Positions 50,650 through 60,170 are shown, counted from the stretch's first letter. The stretch: 64,000 nucleotides of DNA from JAUWVG01 sp964633715 (GCA_964633715.1 CAZWHQ010000003.1:1-64000); one strand, 5' to 3'. Notes: generated by a model not told the origin, from the letters alone. Numbers and translations: made by a program.

Positions 50650-51474
50650 TTAATATTCCTGAGGCAATTTTTTCAGTTCTGCCCATGAGTAAACCGGGCC
50701 ATCTTTGCATACATAGTGCAGTCCAATGTTGCATCGTCCACATTTTCCTATGCCGCATTTCATCTTGTTTTCAACTGTGGTGTATATTTGATCATCCTTG
50801 AAGCCTAGAGCCTCGAGATTCTGTATGACAAATTTGATCATAATGGGGGGGCCACACGTGATCGCGATTGCATTTTTTGGAGAGGGTTTTTTCTCGAGAA
50901 CATTGAGCGGAACGAAGCCGACATACTCATCCCATCCCTCTTCTTCTTGGTCAATGGACAGATAAACGGTCATCTCCTTTTTTAAGGCACCCAGTTCCTC
51001 TTTATAGATGATATCTTGAGATGTCCGTGCCCCGTAGAACAGAGAGATTTTTCCATAATCTGATTTTTTTCCAAGAGCAGTTTGAAGGACGGACCATATC
51101 GGTGCCAGTCCTATTCCCCCCCCGGCAAAAATCAGATTTTTCCCCTTCCACTTCTCGATAGGGAAGCTGTTGCCGTAGGGGCCTCGAACTCCGATAATAT
51201 CCCCTTCCTGCATTTCATGGATGGCTGTGGTTACTCTTCCTGTCTTTAAGATGCTGAATTGGAGATAATCTTTGACAAGGGGAGTGGATGAAATTGAAAT
51301 CATTGATTCGCCCTTCCCAAAAACGGAGAGCATGGCACACTGTCCACATTTGTGAGAAAATCCGTTGCTGTCGACAAATTGTGTCCGGAATGTCTTGATG
51401 GCTCGGCCGCCACCAGATTCTTCTTTGATTTCAATAATTTTTGAGAGTTTGGGAATGTAAGCATTGTCAGACAT
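50650..51474 (-). CDS. FAD/NAD(P)-binding reductase (AsrB/FloxA-like)
   Basis: 274 residues with a ferredoxin-NADP reductase fold: FAD part (ISISSTP), GVRGPYGNSFPIE, NAD-binding IFAGGGIGLAPIWSVL, CGPPIMIKFV, and a C-terminal [2Fe-2S] site CGIGKCGRC followed by a further Cys. The family includes sulfite reductase AsrB, hydrogenase gamma subunits and FloxA. In HdrABC-FloxABCD complexes this subunit takes electrons from or gives them to NAD(H). Its stop-start overlap of eight bases with the preceding gene supports one complex. Confidence 0.87.
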   Translation of the reverse strand: MSDNAYIPKLSKIIEIKEESGGGRAIKTFRTQFVDSNGFSHKCGQCAMLSVFGKGESMISISSTPLVKDYLQFSILKTGRVTTAIHEMQEGDIIGVRGPYGNSFPIEKWKGKNLIFAGGGIGLAPIWSVLQTALGKKSDYGKISLFYGARTSQDIIYKEELGALKKEMTVYLSIDQEEEGWDEYVGFVPLNVLEKKPSPKNAIAITCGPPIMIKFVIQNLEALGFKDDQIYTTVENKMKCGIGKCGRCNIGLHYVCKDGPVYSWAELKKLPQEY

Positions 51475-52501
51475 GGTCTCTCACCTTCTCGAGAACTTGG
51501 ATGATATCTATCCCAACCGGGCATTTCGAAATACAACGGCCGCAGCCGATGCATTGGTAGTTTTTATAATTTTCAACGAAATATTGAAATTTATGCATGA
51601 TTCTCTGTCTCAACCGGGAGGCTTTATCCGGTCTGGGATTGTGACCTGAAGAATGCATTGTGAAATCCGGGAACTGACAGTTATCCCAGGTCCTCACCCT
51701 CTTCCCTTCGACGGGCGAATGTGAGGTGAGTTCATCGTTGATATCGAAACAGTGACAGGTGGGGCAGAGATAAGTGCAGATGCCGCACCGGATGCAGCTC
51801 ATGGCTTCTTCATCCCATAGATCGTCTTCGAAGAGATTTTTCAGTTTTGGGGGGATTGTTTTTGTGTCCTTCAGAGTTCTTGGCATGGCTTTAACGGCAG
51901 CTTTAAAAATTTTGTCCACATCCGTCTTATCTTTTGGTTTAGGTGCCGTAAAGAGACCCTTGGATGAGTTGATAACCTTGTCGCCCTTTTTTGTGAATGT
52001 CTGGATAAAAAAACTGTTTCCAATATCCGTCAGCAGAATATCCAGCCCCTCTGATGAGTACGGGGAGCCATCGACCGATACGCAGAAACAGTTGGGAGAA
52101 GGGGGTGTGTTGCAACTCAATCCGACAAGGATGACCTGATTTCGTCTTTTCCAATAGTAGGTATCCTCAAAATCTCCTCCAAAAACCTTGTCCATGTGGG
52201 AGACACCTTTGGCATCACAGGGTCGGACACCAAAAATCATCGATTCTTGTTCTTCTGGAAGAAGCTCCTTGACTTCAGGAGTTCCGTTTTTGTCCTGCCT
52301 GAATTCAAGAAAAAATTCTCTCTGGGGAAAGATAATTTTTTTGGGAGAGAGGACTGTGTTGGTGTATTCAACGGTGAGCTCATCTGCTGAAACGATTTCA
52401 TAGCTCCAGAGATCGTCTTTTTTAACAGGTGCGTATATCTGGTAGGTGGCTAGATTCGCGACCCATTTCGGGAAGGATTTTTTTGTCAATATCTTTTGCA
52501 T
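51467..52501 (-). CDS. 4Fe-4S electron-transfer protein (AsrA/Flox-type)
   Basis: 344 residues from ATG 52501 (AGGTGAG just upstream; the frame to 52615 would overlap the previous gene and is rejected). The C-terminal half has two [4Fe-4S] motifs: CIRCGICTYLCPTCHC and CIGCGRCISKCPVG. The N-terminal part (FPKWVANLATYQIYAPV, FGVRPCDAKGVSHMD) is the AsrA/hydrogenase beta-like domain. It probably passes electrons between the NAD(H) reductase and the Hdr/MvhD module. Confidence 0.85.
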   Translation of the reverse strand: MQKILTKKSFPKWVANLATYQIYAPVKKDDLWSYEIVSADELTVEYTNTVLSPKKIIFPQREFFLEFRQDKNGTPEVKELLPEEQESMIFGVRPCDAKGVSHMDKVFGGDFEDTYYWKRRNQVILVGLSCNTPPSPNCFCVSVDGSPYSSEGLDILLTDIGNSFFIQTFTKKGDKVINSSKGLFTAPKPKDKTDVDKIFKAAVKAMPRTLKDTKTIPPKLKNLFEDDLWDEEAMSCIRCGICTYLCPTCHCFDINDELTSHSPVEGKRVRTWDNCQFPDFTMHSSGHNPRPDKASRLRQRIMHKFQYFVENYKNYQCIGCGRCISKCPVGIDIIQVLEKVRDHV

Positions 52502-52505
52502 TGTC

Positions 52506-53540
52506 TCACCTGATAAAGTCTTCTGGGTCTTCATCCTTAAAGGATGAAACAAGGGAAAGTTGGTCGGGATCAAATCCAACTTCGAAATCAAAGAGATTTT
52601 TAGCCTCTTTTTCAAGTTTCTTGTTTAAAAACCGGATAGGAATGTCGAGGGGACAGACACGTTCGCACTCACCGCAGTCTATACATCTTCCAGCAAGATG
52701 AATTGCACGGATCATATGGTAAATAAAGGTTTCTGAAGTGACCGGGGATTTATCAATCCATTTGATTTTATGGGCTTTTTCTTCGGCTGAAGTGTCTGCT
52801 GTGACCGCAAACGTGATTGTGTCGACAACACATTCGTCGCAGTAGCACATCGGGCAGACCGAACGGCAGGCATAGCAGCGGATGCATTTGTCAAACTGCT
52901 CTTTCCAGAAAACCCATCTTTCTTTTTGGGAGAGGTTTTCGATTTTTTCAACGGATTTGAATCGGTCATCCGGACTGCGTTTGATTTTATCACCAAACAG
53001 AATGTCATAAACGACAGGGGACTGAGCGGGGCACTCGAGGCACCTCTCGGCGAGCACATCATCGGCCTTAATTTTTGATGGGCCGTCTTCTGTGGTGACA
53101 ACTAAATTTCGACCGCTCTCCCACTGGTAGTCAAGCACTTTTTTGCCTTTGAGTTTACCCGCCAATTTTTTCTCGTCCACAACTCCAGAGTCTTCACAGG
53201 AAACACCCAGGATAAAGACATCTTCTCTGGAGATGTATTTTTCCTGAAGCAGCACATTGATCGCTCGGCTGTCACACCCTTTGACGAAAATCCCTACAGG
53301 TCTGTTATCGGGATGTTTATCTCTTGCCTTCCTCTTTTTTTCGTCTCTGAGAAAGCGTGTCAAATTGTGAATGCAGGCGGGATTCCAAACCAGATTGTCT
53401 GTATCTTCAGGATTCTTTATGAAAGCAGGAATGGCGGGGAAACCATTGGATCCCTTTGAATAGCCGATGACATATTTGACTTTATTTTCCTTGAGGATTT
53501 GTCGGGCTTCTTTTTTGATGTCGTCAAGGTTAACCATCAT
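52506..53540 (-). CDS. 4Fe-4S protein with FrhB/Flox-like domain
   Basis: 344 residues. The N-terminal half (VGIFVKGCDSRAINVLLQE, VFILGVSCEDSG) resembles the F420-hydrogenase beta/FdhB-like domain found in Flox-type clusters. Clusters: CLECP, then CIRCYACRSVCPMCYCDEC and CIDCGECERVCPLDIP. It begins with a four-base overlap with the MvhD stop and ends four bases before the AsrA-like gene. A role as an Fe-S relay is inferred from motifs and place. F420 or flavin binding is unproven. Confidence 0.82.
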   Translation of the reverse strand: MMVNLDDIKKEARQILKENKVKYVIGYSKGSNGFPAIPAFIKNPEDTDNLVWNPACIHNLTRFLRDEKKRKARDKHPDNRPVGIFVKGCDSRAINVLLQEKYISREDVFILGVSCEDSGVVDEKKLAGKLKGKKVLDYQWESGRNLVVTTEDGPSKIKADDVLAERCLECPAQSPVVYDILFGDKIKRSPDDRFKSVEKIENLSQKERWVFWKEQFDKCIRCYACRSVCPMCYCDECVVDTITFAVTADTSAEEKAHKIKWIDKSPVTSETFIYHMIRAIHLAGRCIDCGECERVCPLDIPIRFLNKKLEKEAKNLFDFEVGFDPDQLSLVSSFKDEDPEDFIR

Positions 53541-53959
53541 AAACTTCTCCTCAGCTTTTTTTGAGGTCCAAGGGGTTTGAGGATATTTACAAAATCCTTG
53601 ATGATTTCTGTATATTTTACGCCTTCTGCAGCCGAAACCCAGGACATCTGAAATCGTTCGGGTTCGAGTCCTGTGTATTCAAGGAGTTCTTTAACAAGGG
53701 CGATTCTTCTGCGTGCATAATAATTGCCCTTGATATAATGGCAGTCCCCGGGATGACACCCAGAAACAAGGACCCCATCTGCCCCTTTGTTAAAAGCGGA
53801 CAGGATATACAGAGGTGACACACTTCCCGAACACATCACTTGAATAGGGACAACGTTAGTCGGGTACTGCATACGTGAAACTCCGGCGAGGTCGCTTCCA
53901 GCCGAAGAGCACCACTTACAGAGAAAAGCGACAATTTTTGGTTCAAATACTTCTGCCAT
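53537..53959 (-). CDS. mvhD: MvhD-type [2Fe-2S] subunit
   Basis: 140 residues with the MvhD/FlpD pattern: FLCKWCSSAGSDLAG, VPIQVMCSGSVSPLYIL and GCHPGDCHYIKGNYYA, the Cys set that binds a [2Fe-2S] cluster. MvhD links the electron donor of an Hdr complex to the HdrA flavin. It starts two bases after HdrA ends, as in methanogen and sulfate-reducer operons. It is not a hydrogenase: no MvhA or MvhG is present. Confidence 0.92.
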   Translation of the reverse strand: MAEVFEPKIVAFLCKWCSSAGSDLAGVSRMQYPTNVVPIQVMCSGSVSPLYILSAFNKGADGVLVSGCHPGDCHYIKGNYYARRRIALVKELLEYTGLEPERFQMSWVSAAEGVKYTEIIKDFVNILKPLGPQKKLRRSL

Positions 53960-53961
53960 AA

Positions 53962-55911
53962 TCAGCCTCCGAGGCTAGCATTAATCATTTCAAAAATCTG
54001 ATGTGGAGTGATATTTTTCACTTCTATGGCGGCTCTCAGGCATGTTGCCGAACATGTCCCGCAGCCTTCACACAGGACTGCATTGACTTCGACTTTACCA
54101 TCTTTAAGAGACAGCGCTTCATAGGGACAGACGTCCACACACATCCCACAACCTGTGCAGAGATTGGGGATACTCTTAGCCACCTGAGGAGAGTGGAAGA
54201 GCCTTTCCTGAGATAGAATAGCAATGGCCTTTGCTGCAGCGCCGGATGCCTGGGCGCATGCTTCAGGAATATCTTTGGGGGCCTGTGCGGCTCCAGCCAA
54301 AAACATACCGGCGGTGACACTTTCAACAGGCCTGAGTTTGGGGTGGGCTTCCTGGAGGAATCCATCCTTGTCGAGACCTATCTTGAGAAGTTTTGCCAGC
54401 TTGTCAGCATCTTTGGAGGGCCGCATAGCCTGGGCGAGGACGACCATGTCCGCATCGATTTCAATGTCCTTTCCTAAGAGAGTGTCGACTCCCCAAACCC
54501 TGATTTTCCCTTTGTCTTCGAATATTTTCGACACTTTTCCACGGAGATAGACAACCCCATCTTCTTCGACAGCCCTCTGAACAAATTCTTCGTAGCCTTT
54601 TCCCCCAGATCTGATGTCGATGTAAAAAATGTAGGCCTGTCCATCTGGGACGTGATGTTTATAGAGCATGGCATGTTTGGCTGTATACATGCAGCATATT
54701 TTTGAGCAGTAGGCACAGTGTTGTTCCGGATCTCTGGAACCCGAACACTGAATAAAGACAACTTCCTTAGGCACCTTGTGATCTGAGGGGCGAAGGACTT
54801 CTCCTTGTGTCGGTCCGGATGCAGAACAGAGCCTCTCAAACTGCAGCCCGTCCAGAACATCGGCGTATTTTCCATACCCATACTCAGCCATTTCTTCTTT
54901 TCCATAGAGATCAAATCCGGTGGCGACCACAATAGCTCCAACTTCCTCTTCGATAATTTCAGGAACCATATCATAATCGATGGCTCCTGGATCACAGACA
55001 TCTGCGCATTTTCCGCAGGCAATGGGAAGGAGTCCAGGACAGAGTTTGTCATCGAGAGTAAAAGTGGCCGGGATGGCCTGTGGAAAGGGCATGTAAATGG
55101 CTCTCCGTCCGGTCAAACCGAGATCAAACTCGTTGGATGTGACAACAGGGCAGACTTTTGTGCATTCGTCACAGAGCGTGCATTTGTCGGGATCGACAAA
55201 AGTGGGATTTTTCTTAATTTTGACTTTAAAATTTCCAACGTATCCAGAGACCTCCTGGACTTCACTGTATGTTAAAAGCTTGACATTCTCATGTTTGGAG
55301 ACTTCCACCATCTTGGGTGACAGGATACACTGGGAACAGTCAAGAGTCGGGAACGTTTCTGAAAGCTGGATCATATGCCCGCCAATGGAAGGATTTTTTT
55401 CAACCAGAACAACTTCATACCCTGTGTTAGCCATATCGAGCGCAGCCTGGATACCGGCGATGCCGCCCCCAATGACCATTGCTCTCCTGGTGACGGGGAA
55501 GCTGATGGGCTCGAGAGATTCATTCTGGTTGACTCTTTCCACCGCGCTCTGTGTGATCTTTTCTGCTTTGACTGTGGCTTTTTCTTTGTCTTTGTGGACC
55601 CAGCTGCACTGTTCACGGATGTTCGCGATTTCGCTTTGAAATTCGTTAATGCCACCGGCCTTGGCGGCATTCCGAAAAGTCTTTTCATGAAGAGTCGGAG
55701 AACAGCAGGAGACAACGATACTGTCCAGATTTTTTTCTTTTATGGCGTCGATAATGAGGTTTTGACCGGGATCAGAGCACATGTACACGTAATCTTCACT
55801 GTGGGCGACTGCCTTATGCTTGCTCAGTTTATCGGCAACTTTTTTGACATCGACTGTTCCAGCGATGTTTATCCCGCAGTGACAAACAAATACGCCCGTT
55901 CGTTTCTTCAT
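53962..55911 (-). CDS. hdrA: Heterodisulfide reductase subunit A (FAD, bifurcating)
   Basis: 649 residues. The N-terminal FVCHCGINI motif and CSDPGQ/SCCSPTLHEKTF form the N-terminal cluster region. The FAD motif VIGGGIAGIQAALDM starts near residue 148 with IGGHMIQLSETFPTLDCSQC. A middle ferredoxin insert (CTLCDECTKVCPV) and C-terminal NLCTGCGMCVDVCPYEA and LCEGCGTCSATC give further [4Fe-4S] clusters. HdrA is the flavin-based electron-bifurcating subunit of HdrABC. The Cys are ordinary; no selenocysteine codon is seen. Full-length. Confidence 0.94.
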   Translation of the reverse strand: MKKRTGVFVCHCGINIAGTVDVKKVADKLSKHKAVAHSEDYVYMCSDPGQNLIIDAIKEKNLDSIVVSCCSPTLHEKTFRNAAKAGGINEFQSEIANIREQCSWVHKDKEKATVKAEKITQSAVERVNQNESLEPISFPVTRRAMVIGGGIAGIQAALDMANTGYEVVLVEKNPSIGGHMIQLSETFPTLDCSQCILSPKMVEVSKHENVKLLTYSEVQEVSGYVGNFKVKIKKNPTFVDPDKCTLCDECTKVCPVVTSNEFDLGLTGRRAIYMPFPQAIPATFTLDDKLCPGLLPIACGKCADVCDPGAIDYDMVPEIIEEEVGAIVVATGFDLYGKEEMAEYGYGKYADVLDGLQFERLCSASGPTQGEVLRPSDHKVPKEVVFIQCSGSRDPEQHCAYCSKICCMYTAKHAMLYKHHVPDGQAYIFYIDIRSGGKGYEEFVQRAVEEDGVVYLRGKVSKIFEDKGKIRVWGVDTLLGKDIEIDADMVVLAQAMRPSKDADKLAKLLKIGLDKDGFLQEAHPKLRPVESVTAGMFLAGAAQAPKDIPEACAQASGAAAKAIAILSQERLFHSPQVAKSIPNLCTGCGMCVDVCPYEALSLKDGKVEVNAVLCEGCGTCSATCLRAAIEVKNITPHQIFEMINASLGG

Positions 55912-55930
55912 TTTATATCCCTATACATAT

Positions 55931-56539
55931 TTATTTCTTTGATTTTGTTTTTGATTTAGGAGCTGCAGGTTTTTTTGCTGCGGCTTTTTTGTTTTTCTCT
56001 AAAGCTTTAAGGCCGTGACTGAACCCTTTGTCAAATGCATCGATGTTTCTATCGAGGAATCGATCCGGCACAAGCCCGGGGAGCGCTTTTTTCATCGCTT
56101 TGGGTGTGACAACTTTTGTAATAGCTGTAAAAAATCCGAGCATGACAAGATTCGCAAAAACGCGGTTTCCCAATTCTTCAGCAAAACGAGTGGATGGGAC
56201 AGTATACATCTTAATTTTTCCTCGCACAGGTTTGGGCTTAACTAGGTCGGTATCGATGATAAGAGTTCCCGTATTTCCTAACTCCGGTTCGTATTTGTCG
56301 TATGCTTCCTGGGACATGGAAACAAGAACGTCAGGGGTTGTGATGTAAGGATAGAGTACACGTTCATCAGAAACGACCAGCTGAGAAGAGCATGCGCTGC
56401 CTCGGGCTTCTGGGCCGAAGGCCTGGGTCATGGATGCATGTTTATCATCAAAGAGAGCGAGTGCTTTGCCTGTAATGAGTGCACACCTTATGATTCCTTG
56501 GCCCCCAAAGCCGGTAAATCTGATTTCAGTCTTTTTCAT
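55931..56539 (-). CDS. korC: 2-oxoacid:ferredoxin oxidoreductase gamma subunit
   Basis: 202 residues from ATG 56539 (GGGAG eight bases upstream). RFTGFGGQGIIRCALITGKAL and TQAFGPEARGSACSSQLVVSD are the gamma-domain signatures. The end is a Lys/Ala/Pro tail (KKAAAKKPAAPKSKTKSKK) of about 25 residues, absent from usual homologues. It overlaps the beta subunit stop by 14 bases. With KorA, KorB and KorD it makes acyl-CoA plus CO2 from a 2-oxoacid and CoA, reducing ferredoxin. Substrate not certain; 2-oxoglutarate is likely by gene order. Confidence 0.92.
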   Translation of the reverse strand: MKKTEIRFTGFGGQGIIRCALITGKALALFDDKHASMTQAFGPEARGSACSSQLVVSDERVLYPYITTPDVLVSMSQEAYDKYEPELGNTGTLIIDTDLVKPKPVRGKIKMYTVPSTRFAEELGNRVFANLVMLGFFTAITKVVTPKAMKKALPGLVPDRFLDRNIDAFDKGFSHGLKALEKNKKAAAKKPAAPKSKTKSKK

Positions 56540-57407
56540 GGTTAATTCTCCCGTAGAGTTGATAATCATCACCAAGCACAGTTGAAAAATGATTGTTCAT
56601 GGCAGAAAGATAATCCGGTTTTTCTTTTTCGACAAATTTTCCTACAATGAGTTTTCCCTGGTAACTGATATCAACAGTCCTTGTGTCTGCACCGTGTTTT
56701 ATCTCGGCTTGTTCGTAGTAATACTTGAGCAAGTTTAATCCATCTCCAAGCCGGTTTCGGCGTGCATATAGGGTCACACAAGGTGTGATCACTTCAATAA
56801 AAGAAAATCCCTTTCTATTGAGGGCTTCCTGGATCGATTTTGTCACCCTTCTGAGATGGAGAGCCGTCCAGCGCGCCACATAAGTTGCCCCTGCGGCTTC
56901 AGCGAGATAGGGAAGGCTGAATGGGTACTCATAGTTCCCATAAGGGGCTGTGGATGCATTGGCTGTCAAAGGCGTGGTTGAAGCGACCTGTCCTCCGGTC
57001 ATAGCGTAATTGAAATTATTGACACAGATGACAAGAAGATCCATATTTCGTCTTGCGGCATGAATGAGATGATTTCCTCCTATTCCTGAGAGGTCTCCAT
57101 CTCCGCTAAAAACAACGACCTTGGTGTCCGGTTTTGCTAGTTTGAGACCCGTAGCAAATGGTATAGCACGGCCGTGTGTAGTGTGGAAGGAATCCAGTTT
57201 GACATAACCCGCTACGCGGCCGGTGCAGCCGATACCGGAGACAACAGCAAGTTTATCCAGATCTTCCTTGTTCTTTTTTATGGCTTCGGCAAAGGATGTG
57301 ACTACGGTTCCAATCCCACAGCCGGCACACCAGATGTGAGGAATCCTGTCCATTCGCAGGAGGTTTTCCATCGGATTTTTGAGTTCGCGTTTTTCGACTT
57401 TTTTCAT
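56526..57407 (-). CDS. korB: 2-oxoacid:ferredoxin oxidoreductase beta subunit
   Basis: 293 residues from ATG 57407 (AGGAGG seven bases upstream). It binds thiamine diphosphate through GDGDLSGIGGNHLIHAARRN with the NN end (VICVNNFNYAMTGGQ), and has the cluster-binding start IPHIWCAGCGIGTVV. The C-terminal part has VTPCVTLYARRNRLGDG. Its stop overlaps korC and its start overlaps the korA stop region (57404). Confidence 0.94.
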   Translation of the reverse strand: MKKVEKRELKNPMENLLRMDRIPHIWCAGCGIGTVVTSFAEAIKKNKEDLDKLAVVSGIGCTGRVAGYVKLDSFHTTHGRAIPFATGLKLAKPDTKVVVFSGDGDLSGIGGNHLIHAARRNMDLLVICVNNFNYAMTGGQVASTTPLTANASTAPYGNYEYPFSLPYLAEAAGATYVARWTALHLRRVTKSIQEALNRKGFSFIEVITPCVTLYARRNRLGDGLNLLKYYYEQAEIKHGADTRTVDISYQGKLIVGKFVEKEKPDYLSAMNNHFSTVLGDDYQLYGRINHEKD

Positions 57408-58570
57408 TTTACAGCCTCCTTGATGGCATCGAGAATGACTTGAGGATCGTGGACCCAACCGCCGCAGTGGGGGACACTCACGACTTTACATTTATTTTCG
57501 GCCGAACGCTCGACCTCTCTGACCATCTGTCCGTAATTGATTTCTGGGACAACGAGTGCCTTGACTTTTTTAGCGAGCTGTTTGATCCGTTTCTCAGGAA
57601 AAGGCCATGCTGTGATGAGCCTGAGTGTTCCGATTTTTATGCCTGCTTTTTTGGCCTGCTGGACGGCACGTACGGCGACACGTGAGGTGATGCCGAAAGA
57701 AATAACAACAACTTCAGCGCCTTCTGTATCGTTTTCTTCAATCTTAATAATTTTATCGCGGTTCCTGCGGATCTTTTCTATTATATTAGTCACATTGACT
57801 TTCTGGCAATCGGCGTTGATAACTGGGTAACCACGTTCATCATGAGTGAGGCCGGTTGTGTGGAAACGGTAGCCGTCACCGGCTTTAACCATGAAGGGGA
57901 TGCCATCTTTGTCGTTTTTGTAGGGCTTATAATCTTCAACCGGGCCTGTGTACCATTTTCTCTCAACGACCTCGATTTCTTCGGCGGGAGGAATGATCAC
58001 TTTTTCGTGCATATGCCCGATACATTCGTCTATCATAACAAAAACAGGAACACGATAGGTTTCAGATAAATTAAACGCTTCAACAGTGAGATCAAAGCAT
58101 TCTTGTGGAGAATCAGGACAAAGGGCGATGACTTCATAGTCGCCGTGTGAACCCCATTTAGCCTGCATCATGTCTTGTTGACCAGTCAAAGTGGGAAGTC
58201 CAGTGGATGGCCCTCCTCTCTGGACGTTGGCAACGATGAGAGGTGTTTCCATCATGCATGCCAGTCCGATGTTTTCCATCATCAGTGAAAAGCCAGGTCC
58301 TGAAGTTACGGTCATCGCTTTTTTGCCACCCCAAACGGCTCCGATTAATGAAGCCATTGAGGCAAGCTCGTCTTCCATCTGGATAAAGATTCCTCCAATT
58401 TTTGGAATTCTTTCAGAGAAGTGCTCTGCTGTTTCAGTCGAAGGTGTTATGGGGTAGCCGCCAAAAAATCGGCATCCGGCTGCCAAGGCTCCTTCTGCGA
58501 TTGCATAGTCTCCATCTAGATAATGGGCACCTGTTAAAACTCCCTTAGGGTCGGCTTTGACTTTTTTCAC
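57404..58570 (-). CDS. korA: 2-oxoacid:ferredoxin oxidoreductase alpha subunit
   Basis: 388 residues from GTG 58570. AGGAGG lies 6-7 bases before this GTG, while ATG 58585 has none; the GTG overlaps the korD stop by 26 bases. Signatures: AIAEGALAAGCRFFGGYPITPSTE, MTVTSGPGFSLMMENIGLA, and the C-terminal KVKALVVPEINYGQMVREVER. This is the pyruvate/2-oxoglutarate ferredoxin oxidoreductase alpha chain. Confidence 0.94.
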   Translation of the reverse strand: MKKVKADPKGVLTGAHYLDGDYAIAEGALAAGCRFFGGYPITPSTETAEHFSERIPKIGGIFIQMEDELASMASLIGAVWGGKKAMTVTSGPGFSLMMENIGLACMMETPLIVANVQRGGPSTGLPTLTGQQDMMQAKWGSHGDYEVIALCPDSPQECFDLTVEAFNLSETYRVPVFVMIDECIGHMHEKVIIPPAEEIEVVERKWYTGPVEDYKPYKNDKDGIPFMVKAGDGYRFHTTGLTHDERGYPVINADCQKVNVTNIIEKIRRNRDKIIKIEENDTEGAEVVVISFGITSRVAVRAVQQAKKAGIKIGTLRLITAWPFPEKRIKQLAKKVKALVVPEINYGQMVREVERSAENKCKVVSVPHCGGWVHDPQVILDAIKEAVK

Positions 58571-58820
58571 CGTCTTCCTCCTCATCTTTGAGTGTGACAA
58601 ATATGGCAAATTCAGGGCAGATCGTTTCACACAGTTGACAGTAGATGCATTTGTCTTCATCCTTTATATATGGGGGATGATAACCCTTAACATTAAATTC
58701 TTCTGACAATTCGAGCACATCGTGGGGGCAGTATTCTACACAAAACGCACACCCTTTGCATCTGTCTTTGTTGATGTGTATCTCACCCTTCTTAGGTTTT
58801 AAATCACCAAAATAGACCAT
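58545..58820 (-). CDS. korD: Ferredoxin-type delta subunit of 2-oxoacid oxidoreductase
   Basis: 91 residues with two [4Fe-4S] motifs, RCKGCAFCVEYCP and KCIYCQLCETICP. It accepts electrons from the thiamine reaction centre in KorABCD. GAGG lies five bases before the ATG. It follows hdrB by seven bases and overlaps korA, so Kor and Hdr are made from one message. Confidence 0.93.
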   Translation of the reverse strand: MVYFGDLKPKKGEIHINKDRCKGCAFCVEYCPHDVLELSEEFNVKGYHPPYIKDEDKCIYCQLCETICPEFAIFVTLKDEEEDGEKSQSRP

Positions 58821-58827
58821 TGTTTCC

Positions 58828-59706
58828 TCAGATTAATTTTTTATCTTTTAATAAAGGCTTTGGATCGATGTAGTGCAGATCAAATCCCAAGCTGTCCTTT
58901 GGACAACCCAGGGCGATCGCCAACAGTTGAGAAAAATACAAGATCGGGACAGACTTAAAATCTGGATATTTCTCCAGAGTCTTTTTCTGTCTCTGATCAA
59001 GATTGAATGCACACAATGGGCAGCTGACAACCACAATTTCAGCACCCAATTCCTGCGCAGAAGTGAGAATGCTGTATGTTCTGTCGGCAACAATTTCAGG
59101 TTTGTCGACAGTCTGATAAGAAGCACAGCATTCGGTTTTATAGGGAAAATCTACGGAATCTGCACCAAGTGCTGACATGAGATCTTCCATTATGGTGGGA
59201 TTTTCCATATCATCAATACCAATCTCTGTTGGGCGCACAAGCAGACAACCGTAATAATTGGCGACTTTTAGTTTTTTTAAAGGTTTTACGACCTTTTTGG
59301 CCAATTTTTCGAATTTGATTTCATCTCTCAAGATTTCGAGGAGATGCAGAATCTTCACATCTCCTTCGTATTTGATGTCTTCTTTGTACATGAAATTATT
59401 GATCTTCTCGAGGTCTTCGGGTTCTGACTTCATGCGTAAGTCGGCGGCCTTTAAAGTGTGGAAACACATGGAACAGAGAGTCATTACACTGTCTGATCCT
59501 GTTTCTTTTACGCGGATAAGATTGCGTATAGGGGCAAGATGGTGCATCAAGTCATCGGTGGCGAGGGAAAAAACGGTTCCGCAGCAGTTCCAGCGAGGAA
59601 TTTCTTCGACGTCTATACCCAGATGTTCTAAGGAACACAGTGTGGAGTCTTCAAAGTTCTTAGCATGGTTTTTTAATGTACACCCAGGATAATAGCTTAA
59701 TTTCAT
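58828..59706 (-). CDS. hdrB: Heterodisulfide reductase subunit B
   Basis: 292 residues with two intact CCG domains. The first has YPGCTLKN, WNCCGTVFS and CSMCF; the second has YYGCLLVRP, TECCASYQ and CPLCAFN. These ligate the two noncubane [4Fe-4S] clusters that reduce disulfides in HdrB. The catalytic set is complete, so a heterodisulfide or a protein disulfide is a plausible substrate, though no coenzyme M/B biosynthesis genes are here. Last residues extend slightly beyond the usual end. Confidence 0.93.
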   Translation of the reverse strand: MKLSYYPGCTLKNHAKNFEDSTLCSLEHLGIDVEEIPRWNCCGTVFSLATDDLMHHLAPIRNLIRVKETGSDSVMTLCSMCFHTLKAADLRMKSEPEDLEKINNFMYKEDIKYEGDVKILHLLEILRDEIKFEKLAKKVVKPLKKLKVANYYGCLLVRPTEIGIDDMENPTIMEDLMSALGADSVDFPYKTECCASYQTVDKPEIVADRTYSILTSAQELGAEIVVVSCPLCAFNLDQRQKKTLEKYPDFKSVPILYFSQLLAIALGCPKDSLGFDLHYIDPKPLLKDKKLI

Positions 59707-59762
59707 AATGATGATTCCTTATGATATTGATATAAAGGTTTAAATCAGGCATACCACTAATT

Positions 59763-60170
59763 TTACGAGGTGAATTTCCTCATGCTGCTGATGAGGGCAA
59801 TGGGAGGGATATCTTCTTTTTCAACCTCAGTCATTTCTTTAACTTTAAGATGGTCCTCTCTTTTGCGAAGAAGAATCTGCCGGAGGGCTTCGATCACTTC
59901 CGCAATATTGATTCCCTTCGGGCAGCGAGAATTGCACATGAAACAGGACTCACAAATCCAAATCGATCGGCAATCAAGGAGTTCGTCTTTAAATCCGAGT
60001 TGAGCGAAACGGATGATTTGGTTCGGGAGGATATCCATTTGGTCCACCGCAGGACAACCTGCCGAACATTTCCCGCATTGGTAGCAGGCGAGAAGATTTT
60101 GGCCGCTCAATTCTTGGACTTTTAAAACGAAAGGATCTTTAATCTTATTCTTGGAGATATTTACTCTCAT
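59763..60170 (-). CDS. hdrC: Heterodisulfide reductase subunit C
   Basis: 135 residues, two [4Fe-4S] motifs: LLACYQCGKCSAGCPA and ICESCFMCNSRCPKG. HdrC relays electrons between HdrA and HdrB. It is the first gene of the operon. A clear promoter and inverted-repeat operator lie upstream, and hdrB follows after 56 bases. Confidence 0.92.
   Translation of the reverse strand: MRVNISKNKIKDPFVLKVQELSGQNLLACYQCGKCSAGCPAVDQMDILPNQIIRFAQLGFKDELLDCRSIWICESCFMCNSRCPKGINIAEVIEALRQILLRKREDHLKVKEMTEVEKEDIPPIALISSMRKFTS

Noticed and set aside
53962..55911. Selenocysteine in HdrA or other operon proteins
   Set aside because: All cluster motifs read ordinary Cys and no in-frame TGA interrupts the genes.
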